From: Flavobacteriales bacterium UBA5081
Lineage (GTDB): Bacteria; Bacteroidota; Bacteroidia; Flavobacteriales_E; Vicingaceae
Reading direction: 5' to 3'
NCBI GenBank assembly: GCA_002415785.1
Contig: DIAJ01000033.1
Location: forward strand, 283,530-347,529
DNA length: 64,000 nucleotides
How positions within the stretch are numbered: position 1 is the stretch's first letter; the number at the start of each line of letters is the position of its first letter. Shown one piece after another: positions 8,995 to 17,802 of the stretch. A model generated the notes under the pieces. It was not told the DNA's origin and did not search any database. It was given only the letters and a program-made list of their open reading frames with translations. The position numbers and the translations under genes are program-made.

Positions 8995-9468
8995 ATGTCG
9001 ACTTCACCGGAAACCATAGAAAAAGTTAGCCAGATTTTTTCAGCTTATTTAGAAAAAAACGGCCATCGGAAAACACCTGAGCGTTTTGCCATATTAAATG
9101 AAATATATGAGCAAAGTGGACATTTTGATATAGAGTCGCTTTACATTTCAATGAAAAATAAAAAGTATCGTGTAAGTAGAGCAACACTTTATAACACCAT
9201 TGACTTATTGTTAGCATGTAATCTGGTTAGAAAGCATCAGTTTGGGAACAATATGGCTCAATTTGAGCGCTCTTATGAGTTTAAGCAACACGATCATTTG
9301 GTCTGCACAAATTGCAATAAAGTAATTGAATTTTGCGATCCTCGCATTCAAAATATAAAATCAACGGTGGGAGAATTACTCGATTTTAAAATTCTTCACC
9401 ATTCCTTAAATTTATACGGCATTTGTGACTCATGCCAAAATCGATTAAATCAACAAAAACAAAGTTAA
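8995..9468 (+). CDS. Fur-family transcriptional regulator
   Basis: This 157-residue protein has the Fur layout: an N-terminal winged helix (about 10-90, with HRKTPERFAILNEIY and SRATLYNTIDLLLA as recognition region) and a C-terminal metal-binding dimerisation domain. The latter contains HDHLVCTNCNKVIEF and GICDSCQNR, two CxxC pairs that normally hold a structural zinc. The sequence alone does not tell whether it senses iron (Fur), zinc (Zur) or peroxide (PerR). It lies between the RSH gene and purA and may be cotranscribed with purA, which starts 54 bp downstream. This arrangement recurs in Bacteroidota as far as I recall. Confidence 0.93.
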   Translation: MSTSPETIEKVSQIFSAYLEKNGHRKTPERFAILNEIYEQSGHFDIESLYISMKNKKYRVSRATLYNTIDLLLACNLVRKHQFGNNMAQFERSYEFKQHDHLVCTNCNKVIEFCDPRIQNIKSTVGELLDFKILHHSLNLYGICDSCQNRLNQQKQS

Positions 9469-9522
9469 AATTCACACTCAAGTTATAGAATATCAATTTG
9501 CTTGAGCTAAAAATTCAAATGA

Positions 9523-10809
9523 ATGAAAGTAGATGTATTGCTCGGTCTTCAATGGGGAGATGAAGGAAAGGGAAAAGTTGTAGATGTTTTAACTCCGGAG
9601 TACGACGTAATCGCCAGATTTCAGGGCGGACCGAATGCCGGACACACTTTAGAGTTTGACGGTATAAAACACGTTTTACATACCATTCCTTCAGGCATAT
9701 TTCACAACAACAAAGAAAATGTAGTTGGCAATGGGGTTGTTATTGATCCTATTATTTTCATTAAAGAGATTGACGCTTTAAAAAAGATGGGACTCAATAT
9801 CAATGAAAGATTGGCAATTTCCAGAAAAGCGCATTTAATTCTTCCTACTCACCGACTTTTAGATGCTGCTTCAGAGCAAGCAAAAGGAAAGCAAAAAATC
9901 GGTTCTACTTTAAAGGGAATCGGTCCAACATATATGGACAAAACCGGTCGCAATGGTTTAAGAGTTGGCGATGTTGAAACAACTGACTTTCATAAAAAAT
10001 ACGAGCAATTACGTGACAAGCATTTACAAATATTAGCTCAATATGACTTTGAATACGATTTAAAGGAAATGGAAGAAGAGTGGCTCAACTGTATGGAAAC
10101 TTTTAAGCAGTTTCGATTAATTGACAGTGAGCACTTTATTAACCAAGCTCGGAAAGAAAACCAAAAAGTATTGGCTGAGGGAGCTCAAGGCACTTTGCTC
10201 GATATTGATTTTGGTTCATACCCTTTTGTAACTTCCTCTAACACAATTACAGCCGGAGCTTGCACGGGACTTGGAGTTGCTCCTAACCAGATTGGTGAAG
10301 TTTTCGGCATTTTCAAAGCTTACTGCACAAGAGTTGGTAGTGGCCCTTTTCCCACAGAGTTACACGACGAAATAGGTGAAGAAATCAGAAAAGCAGGAAA
10401 TGAATTTGGAGCAACAACTGGAAGACCCCGAAGATGTGGTTGGATAGATTTGCCTGCATTAAAATATGCCATTATGATTAATGGTGTTACTCAACTTATT
10501 ATGACTAAAGCGGATGTATTAAGTGAGTTTGAAAACATTAAAGTTTGTACAGCTTACAAACATAAAGGAGAAATAATTGACTATCTCCCTTTCGATGTTT
10601 TAGATGAAGAAATTGAACCTATTTATGAAGAAGTTACTGGCTGGAAAGAAGATTTGACAGGACTTAGCTCTATTGAGCAAATTCCCGTTGAACTGAACAA
10701 TTACATTCAATATTTAGAAGACAAACTGGAGACTCCAATCACCATCGTTTCCGTTGGTCCGGATCGCAAACAGACTTTAATTCGTAAAAGTGAATGGTCA
10801 AAAGCCTAA
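9523..10809 (+). CDS. purA: Adenylosuccinate synthetase
   Basis: PurA joins IMP and aspartate with GTP to form adenylosuccinate, the first committed step to AMP. The 428-residue length is normal. The GTP-binding N-terminus GLQWGDEGKGKVVDVL is intact, as are FQGGPNAGHT (IMP site), GSTLKGIGPTY, LAEGAQGTLLDIDFGSYPFVTSS and TTGRPRRCGWIDL. PurB, which catalyses the next step, lies in this window at 57.6-58.9 kb. The 3' end overlaps the start of the OstA-like gene by 16 bp, which suggests coupling of that gene to purA. Confidence 0.98.
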   Translation: MKVDVLLGLQWGDEGKGKVVDVLTPEYDVIARFQGGPNAGHTLEFDGIKHVLHTIPSGIFHNNKENVVGNGVVIDPIIFIKEIDALKKMGLNINERLAISRKAHLILPTHRLLDAASEQAKGKQKIGSTLKGIGPTYMDKTGRNGLRVGDVETTDFHKKYEQLRDKHLQILAQYDFEYDLKEMEEEWLNCMETFKQFRLIDSEHFINQARKENQKVLAEGAQGTLLDIDFGSYPFVTSSNTITAGACTGLGVAPNQIGEVFGIFKAYCTRVGSGPFPTELHDEIGEEIRKAGNEFGATTGRPRRCGWIDLPALKYAIMINGVTQLIMTKADVLSEFENIKVCTAYKHKGEIIDYLPFDVLDEEIEPIYEEVTGWKEDLTGLSSIEQIPVELNNYIQYLEDKLETPITIVSVGPDRKQTLIRKSEWSKA

Positions 10810-12329
10810 GTCCACATAAAATACTTATTGTGCGAACTTTTGTTGTGTTCAGTCTTCTTGCATTCGCCTTTTACTCATTTGGTCAAAAGAAAAACCAAAT
10901 AGAAATAGTTGGTGGAGATATTTTAGACTTTGTAGAGAAAGATGGTAGGAAAGCAAATAAAATTGTTGGCAATGTAATCTTTAAGCATCAGAACACATTA
11001 ATGTATAGCGATAGTGCTTTTTTGTTTTCAAAAACAAATAGCTTAGAAGCCTATGGTAATGTTAGAATCAACCAGGCCGACACCTCCAACCTTTATGGCG
11101 ATCAACTTTTCTACAACGGTAATACCAAAGTTGCTAGAGTAATTGGAAAAGCAGTTCGTTTGGTGAACGATGACTTTACACTAACTACTACAGAAATGAT
11201 TATGAACCGCGAAACCGACGAGTCGAGATACGTGGTTGGAGGAAAAATTGAGAGTAAGACAGACAGTAATGTATTGGTAAGTCAGAAAGGATATTATCAT
11301 GCAGCTTCAAAAACATTTACGTTCAAAGATGATGTTGTTTTAACAAATCCCGACTTTATTATGAAATCGGATACGCTAAAATACAATAGTGGCAGCAAGT
11401 TGGTTACTTTTTTAGGACCAACTACCATAGAAAATGACAGCAACTTTATTTATTGTGAAAATGGTTGGTACGATACAGAAAAAGACTTATCAAAATACTA
11501 TGAGAACTCCTATTTAATTTCCGATGGTAGACAACTGGAAGGCGATACGCTTTTCTACGATCGAAAAATTGGTTTTGGGAAGGCAATCAATCACGTCCAA
11601 ATTACAGATACCGCAGAAAACATTGTAATTAATGGTGATATCGCTTTTTTTTATGAACATAAAGATAGTGCAATTGTATATGGCAAACCGGTATTAACGC
11701 AAGTTTTTGATGAAGATTCACTATTTATGCGCGCTGATACTTTTAAAGTATTTGGAAGCAGTGAGAATCAGCGAACGCTTTTTGCTTACTACAATGTAAA
11801 AATCTTTAAAAGCGATTTGCAGGGAAAGTGCGACTCCATTGCCTACTCAATGACTGATAGCACCATTAAAATGTACAAAGATCCTGTTTTATGGTCGGAG
11901 CAGAACCAGTTAACAGCCGATTTTATAGAAATAAGAACTGCCAACAGTAAGATTCACTCTATATTCATGGATGCAAATGCCTTTATCATTTCTGAAGTCG
12001 ACAGTATTCGATTTAATCAGATCAAAGGCAAAGAAATGACCGGCTACTTCAAAAACTCTGTCCTCAATAAGATTGAAGTAAGAGGAAATGGACAAACGAC
12101 CTATTTTGGTCAGGATGAAGAAGACAAATATATTGGTGTAAATGTAGCAGAGAGTAGCGACATTGACATTATGCTAAAAGATCAAGCCATCCACAGTATT
12201 ACTTTTATTAAAAAACCGGTAGCCACCATGCATCCAATTGGAAGTTTGAATCCTAAAACAGATTTGCGCTACGAAGGTTTTAAATGGTTGATTGATATTC
12301 GTCCTGATAGGGATGAAGTGGTAAGGTAG
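10794..12329 (+). CDS. OstA/LptA-like organic solvent tolerance protein
   Basis: This 511-residue protein has an N-terminal hydrophobic signal or anchor (VRTFVVFSLLAFAFYSFGQ) and then repeated short beta-strand units, such as NVIFKHQNTLMYSDSAF, NVRINQADTSNLYGDQLFY and DDVVLTNPDFIMKSDTLKY. These are the stacked OstA/LptA beta-jellyroll repeats that form the periplasmic bridge carrying lipopolysaccharide to the outer membrane. It is far longer than E. coli LptA (about 185 residues), as is usual for the Bacteroidota OstA-like proteins. The start overlaps the end of purA by 16 bp, and the lipid A genes begin about 100 bp downstream, which fits an LPS-transport role. The exact place in the Lpt bridge is inferred. 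Confidence 0.85.
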   Translation: MVKSLSPHKILIVRTFVVFSLLAFAFYSFGQKKNQIEIVGGDILDFVEKDGRKANKIVGNVIFKHQNTLMYSDSAFLFSKTNSLEAYGNVRINQADTSNLYGDQLFYNGNTKVARVIGKAVRLVNDDFTLTTTEMIMNRETDESRYVVGGKIESKTDSNVLVSQKGYYHAASKTFTFKDDVVLTNPDFIMKSDTLKYNSGSKLVTFLGPTTIENDSNFIYCENGWYDTEKDLSKYYENSYLISDGRQLEGDTLFYDRKIGFGKAINHVQITDTAENIVINGDIAFFYEHKDSAIVYGKPVLTQVFDEDSLFMRADTFKVFGSSENQRTLFAYYNVKIFKSDLQGKCDSIAYSMTDSTIKMYKDPVLWSEQNQLTADFIEIRTANSKIHSIFMDANAFIISEVDSIRFNQIKGKEMTGYFKNSVLNKIEVRGNGQTTYFGQDEEDKYIGVNVAESSDIDIMLKDQAIHSITFIKKPVATMHPIGSLNPKTDLRYEGFKWLIDIRPDRDEVVR

Positions 12330-12416
12330 TGGTGTTGTAAAAAACCATTTGCCCACAAACAATCCATCGTTAATAAAATGCCTAAAAACTGCCTCTAGTC
12401 AGCCACAAATAATTGT

Positions 12417-12424
12417 TATTTTTG
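12417..12424 (+). promoter_or_regulatory. Putative -7 promoter box immediately upstream of lpxD
   Basis: TATTTTTG matches TAnnTTTG and ends only 4 bp before the lpxD ATG. If the box is used, transcription would start at or next to the start codon, giving a leaderless mRNA. No TTG is present at the -33 spacing. Confidence 0.4.
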
Positions 12425-12428
12425 AAGC

Positions 12429-13460
12429 ATGAAATTTTCGGCTCGCCAAATCTCTGAAATACTTGAAGGAACGATAGAAGGAAACCCCGATGTGGAAGTT
12501 TCCTCAGTCGCTAAAATTGAGGAAGGAAAAAACGGAAGCATTTCATTTTTAGCCAACCCAAAATACGCCGACTATATTTACGATACAGATGCATCTATCG
12601 TAATCGTTAACAAAGACTTCAAGCTTCAACAAAAGGTAAAAGACAGTTTAACTTTAATTCGCGTTGAGGACGCTTATGCCTGTTTTGGGCAATTGTTAGA
12701 AATGTATAACCAAGTTAAAAACAACAAAGTTGGCATTTCAAAACAATCGGCAATTGCCGAAAGTGCAGAAATTGGCGAAGACGTCTACATTGGTGATTTT
12801 GTATCTATTGGAGAAAACGTAAAAATTGGAAAGGGAGTAAAGATTTTTCCAAATACAACTATTGGTGACAATACTGTAATTGGGGATAGAACCACCATTT
12901 TTTCCGGCTGCTCCATTTATTCAGAAACCCAAATCGGCAAAGACTGTATTATTCATGCCGGAGTAAGACTTGGAGCAGATGGTTTTGGCTTTGCACCCAA
13001 CAGTGAGAACAACTATAAAAAAGTGGCTCAAATTGGCAATGTGATTATTGAAGATCATGTTGAGGTTGGGTCGAACACCAGCATAGATCGAGCAACTTTA
13101 GGTTCTACCATTATCCGCAAAGGAGTTAAGTTAGACAACTTAATCCAAATTGCGCATAATGTTGAAATTGGGGAAAATACTGTTATAGCTGCTCAGAGTG
13201 GTGTTGCCGGTTCAACAAAAATTGGCAAAAACTGCATGATTGGTGGTCAAGTTGGTATTGTTGGACATATTAAAATTGCCAATGGTGTTAAAATCGCTGC
13301 TCAAAGTGGAATTGGCAACAGTATAGAAACAGAAAACGTTATAGTTCAAGGTTCTCCTGCTATTCCGATTGGAGACTTCAAACGTTCTTACGTAATGTTT
13401 AGAAAGCTACCGGAAATGGCGAATCAATTGAAAGAATTAGAAAATCAGATAAAGCATTAA
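12429..13460 (+). CDS. lpxD: UDP-3-O-acylglucosamine N-acyltransferase (LpxD)
   Basis: LpxD adds the second 3-hydroxyacyl chain to UDP-3-O-acylglucosamine, the third step of lipid A synthesis in the cytoplasm. The 343 residues show an N-terminal uridine-binding domain (about 1-100) and a long left-handed beta helix of hexapeptide repeats (about 105-310, of the type IGDFVS/IGENVK). The catalytic histidine lies in IQIAHNVEIG (His243), and the second conserved histidine lies in GQVGIVGHIKI (His280). It heads the cluster lpxD, lpxC-fabZ, lpxA, ABC ATPase, efp, LpxD-like. A second, diverged copy lies at 16.9 kb. Confidence 0.95.
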   Translation: MKFSARQISEILEGTIEGNPDVEVSSVAKIEEGKNGSISFLANPKYADYIYDTDASIVIVNKDFKLQQKVKDSLTLIRVEDAYACFGQLLEMYNQVKNNKVGISKQSAIAESAEIGEDVYIGDFVSIGENVKIGKGVKIFPNTTIGDNTVIGDRTTIFSGCSIYSETQIGKDCIIHAGVRLGADGFGFAPNSENNYKKVAQIGNVIIEDHVEVGSNTSIDRATLGSTIIRKGVKLDNLIQIAHNVEIGENTVIAAQSGVAGSTKIGKNCMIGGQVGIVGHIKIANGVKIAAQSGIGNSIETENVIVQGSPAIPIGDFKRSYVMFRKLPEMANQLKELENQIKH

Positions 13461-13481
13461 TTTCGCACTCAGATATAGAGT

Positions 13482-14873
13482 ATGAGTACAAAGCAAAAAA
13501 CAATCAAACAAGAAGTTTCTCTGAAAGGAGTTGGACTTCATACAGGAAAACAAGCAACGGTAACTTTTAAGCCTGCTGATGATAATCACGGATACGTATT
13601 CCAAAGAGTAGATATAGAAGGAAAACCAACGATTAAAGCAGATTGCGATCTAGTTATTGACACTTCTCGAGGAACTACCTTAGAGCAAAATGGAGCTAGG
13701 GTTCACACTACGGAGCATTTATTAGCGGCAGCTTACGGTCTCGAAATCGACAATTTATTAATCGAAATCGACGGTCCGGAAGTTCCTATTTTAGATGGGA
13801 GTGCGCACTTCTTTGTTCAGGCGCTGCAAGATGCAGGCATTGTAGACCAAGAAACCGAAAAAGATTACTTTGTGGTTGATGAAAATTTAACTTACGAAGA
13901 CTTAGAGCGCGAAACAGAAATGCTAGCGGTTCCTCAGGATGAGTTTAGATTGACAGTTATGGTTGACTACAACTCTAAAGTTTTAGGAACTCAACATGCT
14001 CACATGTATCACTTAGGTGAGTTTAAAGGTGAAATTTCAAAATGTCGCACCTTTGTTTTTTTAAGAGAACTTGAGTATTTAGCGAAAAATAACCTAATTA
14101 AAGGAGGTGATTTGGATAATGCTATTGTTCTTGTTGACAAAGTAATGCCTCAAGAAAAGCTTGATGAACTAGCCGAGCTTTTAAATAAACCAAAAGTTGA
14201 AGTAAAAGGAATTGGCGTATTAAACAATGTAGACCTTCATTTTCAAAATGAACCTGCAAGGCATAAACTCTTGGATATTGTTGGTGATTTAGCCTTAGTT
14301 GGCAAACCAATTAAGGGTCATATTTTAGCAGCAAGACCTGGTCATAAAGGCAATGTTGATTTTGCCAAGCTCATTAAGAAAGAAATTAAGAAAAGACAAC
14401 ATAAAGCACCTAAGTTCGACCTTAACAAAGAAGCAGTATACGACATTAACGGCATTGAGAAAATTTTACCTCACCGTTACCCTATGCTTTTGGTTGATAA
14501 AATTATTGAACTTAGCGACAAACACGTGGTGGGCGTTAAAAACGTAACCATGAACGAGCACTTCTTTCAAGGTCACTTCCCGGGAGCACCGGTAATGCCT
14601 GGTGTATTGCAAATTGAAGCCATGGCTCAAACCGGCGGTATATTAGCTTTAAATACGGTTGAAGACCCTGAGAACTATTTAACTTACTTCTTGAAAATCG
14701 ATAAAGTTCGTTTTAAAAGAAAGGTGGTTCCCGGAGATACATTGGTCTTTTGTTTAGAATTAACAGCACCAATTCGTCGTGGAATATGTAATATGAGTGC
14801 TAAAGCCTATGTTGGAGAACACTTAGTTGCCGAAGGCGAACTGATGGCACAAATAATTAAAGAAGACAAGTAA
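13482..14873 (+). CDS. lpxC/fabZ: LpxC-FabZ fusion: lipid A deacetylase / hydroxyacyl-ACP dehydratase
   Basis: This 463-residue protein joins two enzymes. Residues 1 to about 305 are LpxC, the zinc deacetylase that commits UDP-3-O-acyl-GlcNAc to lipid A; HTTEH at 75-79, PARHKLLDIVGD (zinc His and Asp) and PGHKGNVDFAK are the active-site motifs. Residues from about 315 are FabZ, the 3-hydroxyacyl-ACP dehydratase, with ILPHRYPMLLVDKI, then GHFPGAPVMPGVLQIEAMAQ (catalytic His and Glu). The fusion is a known Bacteroidota feature. It puts the enzyme that consumes hydroxyacyl-ACP for fatty acid synthesis on the same chain as the first committed lipid A step. lpxA starts on the next base after its stop. 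Confidence 0.97.
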   Translation: MSTKQKTIKQEVSLKGVGLHTGKQATVTFKPADDNHGYVFQRVDIEGKPTIKADCDLVIDTSRGTTLEQNGARVHTTEHLLAAAYGLEIDNLLIEIDGPEVPILDGSAHFFVQALQDAGIVDQETEKDYFVVDENLTYEDLERETEMLAVPQDEFRLTVMVDYNSKVLGTQHAHMYHLGEFKGEISKCRTFVFLRELEYLAKNNLIKGGDLDNAIVLVDKVMPQEKLDELAELLNKPKVEVKGIGVLNNVDLHFQNEPARHKLLDIVGDLALVGKPIKGHILAARPGHKGNVDFAKLIKKEIKKRQHKAPKFDLNKEAVYDINGIEKILPHRYPMLLVDKIIELSDKHVVGVKNVTMNEHFFQGHFPGAPVMPGVLQIEAMAQTGGILALNTVEDPENYLTYFLKIDKVRFKRKVVPGDTLVFCLELTAPIRRGICNMSAKAYVGEHLVAEGELMAQIIKEDK

Positions 14874-15647
14874 ATGAGCAATGCTTATATACATCCGGAT
14901 GCCAAGATCGGTCAGAATGTGACCATTGAGCCATTTGCCTACATAGCCGGTGATGTTGAAATTGGCGATGGCAGCTGGATTGGTCCGCATGCTACCATTA
15001 TGGATGGAGCAAGAATTGGAAAAAACTGTAGAATTTTTCCGGGAGCAGTTATTTCTGCTATCCCTCAAGATTTAAAGTTTGAAGGAGAGCACACCACTGC
15101 TGAAATAGGAGACAACACCACTATTCGTGAATGCGTTACCATAAATAGAGGCACAAAAGACCGCAATAAAACTGCTGTTGGAAACAACTGCCTGTTAATG
15201 GCTTATGTTCATATTGCGCATGATGCTTTGGTAGGAAATAATGTTATCCTAGCTAACACCGCAAATATTGCAGGACATGTAACTATTGAAGACTTTGTTA
15301 TTTTAGAGGGAGTAGTTGCCGTTCAACAATTTGTTAGAATTGGAGCACATTCATTTATTGCAGGCGGATCTTTGGTAAGAAAAAACGTACCTCCTTTTGT
15401 TAAGGCAGCACGCGAGCCATTAACTTATGCAGGAATAAATGCAATAGGACTTAGAAGAAGAGGTTTCGAACAAGAAACCATTACTCAAATTGAAGACATT
15501 TATCGTCAGATATTTGTACACAGTAAAAACGTTTCCCGCTCGATTGAAGAAGTAGAAAAGAACTTTAAAGACAGTCCTGAAAAGAATCAGATAATCGACT
15601 TTATCCGAGAATCTGACAAAGGGGTAATTCGAGGGCCTTTGACTTAA
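14874..15647 (+). CDS. lpxA: UDP-GlcNAc O-acyltransferase (LpxA)
   Basis: LpxA transfers a 3-hydroxyacyl chain from ACP to UDP-GlcNAc, the first and reversible step of lipid A synthesis. The 257 residues fit the family. The beta helix of hexapeptide repeats covers about 1-190 (IHPDAKIGQNVTIEPF, IGDGSWIGPHATIMDGARIG). The catalytic histidine lies in LLMAYVHIAHDALVG. The C-terminal helical part (about 195-257, GLRRRGFEQETITQIEDIYR) is normal. The gene abuts lpxC-fabZ with no gap and is followed after 2 bp by the ABC ATPase gene, so the three are probably one transcript. Confidence 0.97.
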   Translation: MSNAYIHPDAKIGQNVTIEPFAYIAGDVEIGDGSWIGPHATIMDGARIGKNCRIFPGAVISAIPQDLKFEGEHTTAEIGDNTTIRECVTINRGTKDRNKTAVGNNCLLMAYVHIAHDALVGNNVILANTANIAGHVTIEDFVILEGVVAVQQFVRIGAHSFIAGGSLVRKNVPPFVKAAREPLTYAGINAIGLRRRGFEQETITQIEDIYRQIFVHSKNVSRSIEEVEKNFKDSPEKNQIIDFIRESDKGVIRGPLT

Positions 15648-15649
15648 GG

Positions 15650-16270
15650 ATGAAAATTAAGCTGAACAATATCGGCAAACGCTTTAACAGAGAGTGGATT
15701 TTCAGAAAAGTTGACTTTCAACTTGAAAGCAATAAGGTCTATGGAGTAATTGGTCCTAATGGTAGCGGAAAATCGAGTTTGTTAAAGTTAATTTCTCAAG
15801 CAGAAATTCCCTCAGAGGGAAAGATTGAGTTTAGCTTGAACGAAAAGGAAATAAGTTCAGAAAGCGCTTATAATTATTTAAGCATCGCTGCTCCGTACAC
15901 TGATGTGGCTGAGCAATTAACCTTAGGAGAATTTTTAAACTTTCATTTGAACTTTTCGCCGCTTAAAAATGGTTTGAGTAAAAGCGAGTTTTTACAAACT
16001 ATTTATTTAGAAGATTCAATCAACAAACAAATTTCATTTTTTTCTTCGGGAATGAAACAACGTTTAAAATTGGGTTTAGCACTCTTAAGCCAAAAGCCTT
16101 TGGTAATTTTGGACGAGCCTTCTTCGAATTTAGATGAAAAAGGAATCGAACTTTATCAGCAAATGCTAAAAGAGAATAGTAGAGAAAGAATTATTCTAAT
16201 CGGTTCAAACGAAGAGCAAAAGGAACTGCAAATCGCAGATCAAAAAATTAATATCACAAATTACAAATAA
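15650..16270 (+). CDS. ABC transporter ATP-binding protein (orphan)
   Basis: This 206-residue protein is a single nucleotide-binding domain. Walker A is GPNGSGKSSLL (about 36-46), the signature is FSSGMKQRLKLGLAL, and Walker B is LVILDEPSSNLD. No permease gene lies nearby. It sits between lpxA (2 bp) and efp (23 bp), a conserved slot in Bacteroidota as far as I recall. It may power a transporter encoded elsewhere. The substrate cannot be read from the sequence; a link to LPS or lipid handling is suggested only by position. The C-terminus is short, without the extra domains of LptB or MetN. Confidence 0.88.
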   Translation: MKIKLNNIGKRFNREWIFRKVDFQLESNKVYGVIGPNGSGKSSLLKLISQAEIPSEGKIEFSLNEKEISSESAYNYLSIAAPYTDVAEQLTLGEFLNFHLNFSPLKNGLSKSEFLQTIYLEDSINKQISFFSSGMKQRLKLGLALLSQKPLVILDEPSSNLDEKGIELYQQMLKENSRERIILIGSNEEQKELQIADQKINITNYK

Positions 16271-16293
16271 TAACATAATCAACATCTTTAACC

Positions 16294-16860
16294 ATGGCAA
16301 CTACGGCAGATTTTAAAAACGGATTGTGCATGAAGTTCAACAATGACTTATTCACCATTCTTGAATTTCAACATGTAAAACCGGGAAAAGGACCGGCTTT
16401 TGTTCGGACAAAGCTAAAAAGCTTAACGACCGGAAAAATTATCGACAATACCTTTAATTCAGGGGTAAAAATTGAACCAATCAGAGTTGAAACTCGAAAA
16501 TACCAGTATTTATTTAATGACGACAGTGGTTATCATTTCATGAATAAAGACACTTTTGAGCAAACCTTTTTGCCTAAAGAAATGATTAATGCACCAGACT
16601 TTTTAAAAGAAGGTAATGATGTGGAGATTGTATTTCATGCAGAAGAAGAGCGTCCGCTGAACTGCGACCTTCCTCCTTTTGTTGAAATGGAAATCACATA
16701 CACCGAACCCGGCATTAAAGGTGATACTGCAACCAATGCCACTAAGCCGGCAAAAATTGAAACCGGTGCAGAAGTTCGTGTTCCTTTATTTATAAATGAG
16801 GGCGACCGTATAAAAATTGATACCCGAACCGGTGCTTATGTTGAACGAGTTAAAAACTAA
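16294..16860 (+). CDS. efp: Translation elongation factor P
   Basis: EF-P relieves ribosomes stalled at polyproline stretches. The 188-residue length and three beta-barrel domains are standard. The loop VKPGKGPAF carries the residue that many bacteria modify, here Lys32. The C-terminal domain ends with the normal VPLFINEGDRIKIDTRTGAYVERV motif, which I describe by position: roughly residues 160-186. No epmA, epmB, earP or other EF-P modification gene is visible in the window. The gene lies between the ABC ATPase and the LpxD-like gene; the latter ATG begins on the base after the efp stop. Confidence 0.97.
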   Translation: MATTADFKNGLCMKFNNDLFTILEFQHVKPGKGPAFVRTKLKSLTTGKIIDNTFNSGVKIEPIRVETRKYQYLFNDDSGYHFMNKDTFEQTFLPKEMINAPDFLKEGNDVEIVFHAEEERPLNCDLPPFVEMEITYTEPGIKGDTATNATKPAKIETGAEVRVPLFINEGDRIKIDTRTGAYVERVKN

Positions 16861-17802
16861 ATGAAATTTAGTAAAACATATAGCCTTAGCGAAATAGCTA
16901 AAATTCTTGAAGCTCCATTCTTTGGTGATGCTAGTCTTCCGGTCAGTGGAATTAATGAAATTCACCGAGTTGAGGAAGGCGATATTGTATTTGTTGATCA
17001 TCCAAAGTACTACGATAAAGCATTGTATTCTGCTGCATCTGTAGTTCTCATCAACAAAGAAGTAGAAGTACCAAAAGGCAAAGGAATCATCGTTTGTGAT
17101 GATCCTTTTAGCAGTTTTAATAAAATTCTGGATTACTTTAATCCCTTCAGTTTTTTCGATCAGTCTGATAGTAAAAGTCAAACTATTAGCGAAACAGCTA
17201 GGGTTCACCCCTCTGCTATTATAGGTAAAAATGTAAGTATCGGCTCAGGAAGTATGATTATGCCCAACGTAACAATTCACGATGATGTTAGCATTGGAAA
17301 CAACGTTATTATACAGTCGGGTGCAGTTATCGGATCGTTTGGTTTTTATTACAAAAATCGTCCTAGTCATTTCGACCGTTTACTTAGCGCTGGTAGTGTT
17401 GTCATTGAAGATGATGTAGAAATTGGAGCAAACTGTACTATTGACAAAGGTGTAACGGCAGTCACACGCATAGGAAAAGGTACTAAAATTGACAATTTAG
17501 TTCAAATTGGTCATGATACTACCATTGGAGAAAAGTGCTTAATTGCCGCAGGCTGTGGAATTGCAGGCTGTATAAGCATAGGTAAGGAAGTTACTCTTTG
17601 GGGTCAAGTAGGTGTTACAAGTGGAGTTAGCATAGGAAACAAAGCGGTAGTTTCTGCCAAAAGCGGTGTGTCAAAAGATTTAGAAGGGGGAAAAACTTAT
17701 GCGGGATTACCGGCTGAAGAGTTCCGAATTAAATATAAAGAGATGGCAATGTTGAGAAAACTGCCTGAGATTTTGGCTAACTTTAAATCCAATGAAAAGT
17801 GA
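16861..17802 (+). CDS. LpxD-like acyltransferase paralogue (beta helix)
   Basis: This 313-residue protein has the LpxD architecture: an N-terminal uridine-binding-like domain (about 1-105), hexapeptide repeats (about 115-265) and a C-terminal helix (KYKEMAMLRKLPEIL). It keeps the histidine matching the catalytic base in VQIGHDTTIG (His218). At the position of the second conserved LpxD histidine (His280 in the lpxD product at 12.4 kb) it has Gly255, in GQVGVTSGVSIG. The N-terminal segment is also diverged. It may acylate a different sugar nucleotide or use a different acyl chain. It starts directly after efp and overlaps the phosphatase gene by 11 bp. Calling it a second LpxD would be the usual annotation, but the substrate is uncertain. 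Confidence 0.85.
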   Translation: MKFSKTYSLSEIAKILEAPFFGDASLPVSGINEIHRVEEGDIVFVDHPKYYDKALYSAASVVLINKEVEVPKGKGIIVCDDPFSSFNKILDYFNPFSFFDQSDSKSQTISETARVHPSAIIGKNVSIGSGSMIMPNVTIHDDVSIGNNVIIQSGAVIGSFGFYYKNRPSHFDRLLSAGSVVIEDDVEIGANCTIDKGVTAVTRIGKGTKIDNLVQIGHDTTIGEKCLIAAGCGIAGCISIGKEVTLWGQVGVTSGVSIGNKAVVSAKSGVSKDLEGGKTYAGLPAEEFRIKYKEMAMLRKLPEILANFKSNEK

